A stretch of 64,000 nt of DNA from Sindora glabra (Eukaryota > Streptophyta > Magnoliopsida > Fabales > Fabaceae). Shown here piece after piece: positions 63,641 through 64,000 of the stretch. The notes beneath the pieces were generated by a model. It saw only the letters and a list, made by a program, of their open reading frames with translations, was not told the origin of the DNA and ran no database searches. Position 1 is the first letter of the stretch, and each line of letters starts with the position of its first letter. The position numbers were made by a program, and so were the translations under genes. The stretch is taken from positions 53,597,511 through 53,661,510 of the forward strand of contig CM035235.1 of NCBI GenBank assembly GCA_020226215.1, in the 5' to 3' direction.

Positions 63641-64000
63641 AAAATAACTACAAAATACTGTGTAAATGGTCAACTTTCCCCCAAATTAACATATATACTT
63701 CAAATAAGCCACAACCTAACATAAATTCATCATCTATGCTCATTTTACAACCATCAACAATAATAAATTATATCATAACACAATCTTTTAACATAAAATA
63801 ATTAAATTATCAACACAATCATATGAATTGACAAAATAAATAAGTAATAATGCAAAATCTTGAATCTAAGTAGATTATTTACTTACTAGTTAGTAAAATG
63901 TGATGAAGGAGATGAGATGAGATTGTGGGTTAATTGAATTTGCCTTATTAACAAAAGTTTAGAGAAGATTAAGAAAACTTTCCGAAATCCTTAGTTCCTT
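63641..64000. other. AT-rich end of window
   Basis: No gene seen. The last 120 bases are slightly richer in GC and, on the minus strand, pyrimidine-rich, and may belong to a feature continuing beyond the window. Confidence 0.4.

Overview
The window looks like a stretch of a nuclear chromosome from a eudicot, probably a woody or herbaceous dicot with a small-to-medium AT-rich genome. Genes are split by canonical GT-AG introns. Each of the three complete multi-exon plant genes I could assemble with full conservation has a closest remembered relative in Arabidopsis. A plant nuclear tRNA-Gly(UCC) with a TATA-like box is present, and the spacers are full of plant-type MITEs and LINE (L1-type) remains. 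I cannot name the species. Family assignments rest on recognising protein sequence, not on a search.

Layout. 1-2.1 kb: an AT-rich repeat, then a decayed LINE 3' end. 2.49-9.63 kb (minus): a 14-exon glycosyltransferase family 1/GT4-like membrane protein (1030 aa, At4g01210 type). 9.6-17.2 kb: spacer with a Harbinger-like MITE, a tRNA-Gly gene with a SINE-like insertion at its 3' end, and an orphan exon-like fragment. 17.27-20.64 kb (minus): a 4-exon GT77 xylosyltransferase of the RGXT/MGP4 type (355 aa). 22.73-25.85 kb (minus): a 9-exon ABI-like subunit of the SCAR/WAVE complex (ABIL1 type, 306 aa). 26-44 kb: an 18-kb gene-free block of MITEs, foldback elements, recent tandem duplications and AT-rich repeats. 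44.13-44.95 kb (plus): a class III chitinase pseudogene with several lesions. 46.40-48.76 kb (minus): a 2-exon plastid-type DUF2358 protein (248 aa) with a LINE scrap in its intron. 48.8-64 kb: more MITEs, a 3-kb LINE fossil (53.1-56.15 kb, minus), a 2.3-kb element with inverted termini, and a region of repeated palindromes reaching the window end.

How the genes relate. The two glycosyltransferase genes are neighbours in the same orientation. As I recall, their Arabidopsis relatives At4g01210 and At4g01220 are also adjacent, so this is probably a conserved pair. MGP4-type enzymes act in the Golgi on rhamnogalacturonan II; the partner is a predicted type II membrane protein of unproven substrate. 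ABIL1 (actin nucleation) and the DUF2358 protein (plastid) have no evident functional link to them. All four intact protein genes lie on the minus strand.

I found no CRISPR, operon, phage or virus-like system and nothing that amounts to a clearly new biological system. The most notable items are structural: the tRNA-abutting insertion with an 11-bp direct repeat, the long near-perfect hairpin at 29.4 kb, the 298-bp tandem duplication, the 2.3-kb inverted-terminus element, and two regions carrying arrays of short palindromes.
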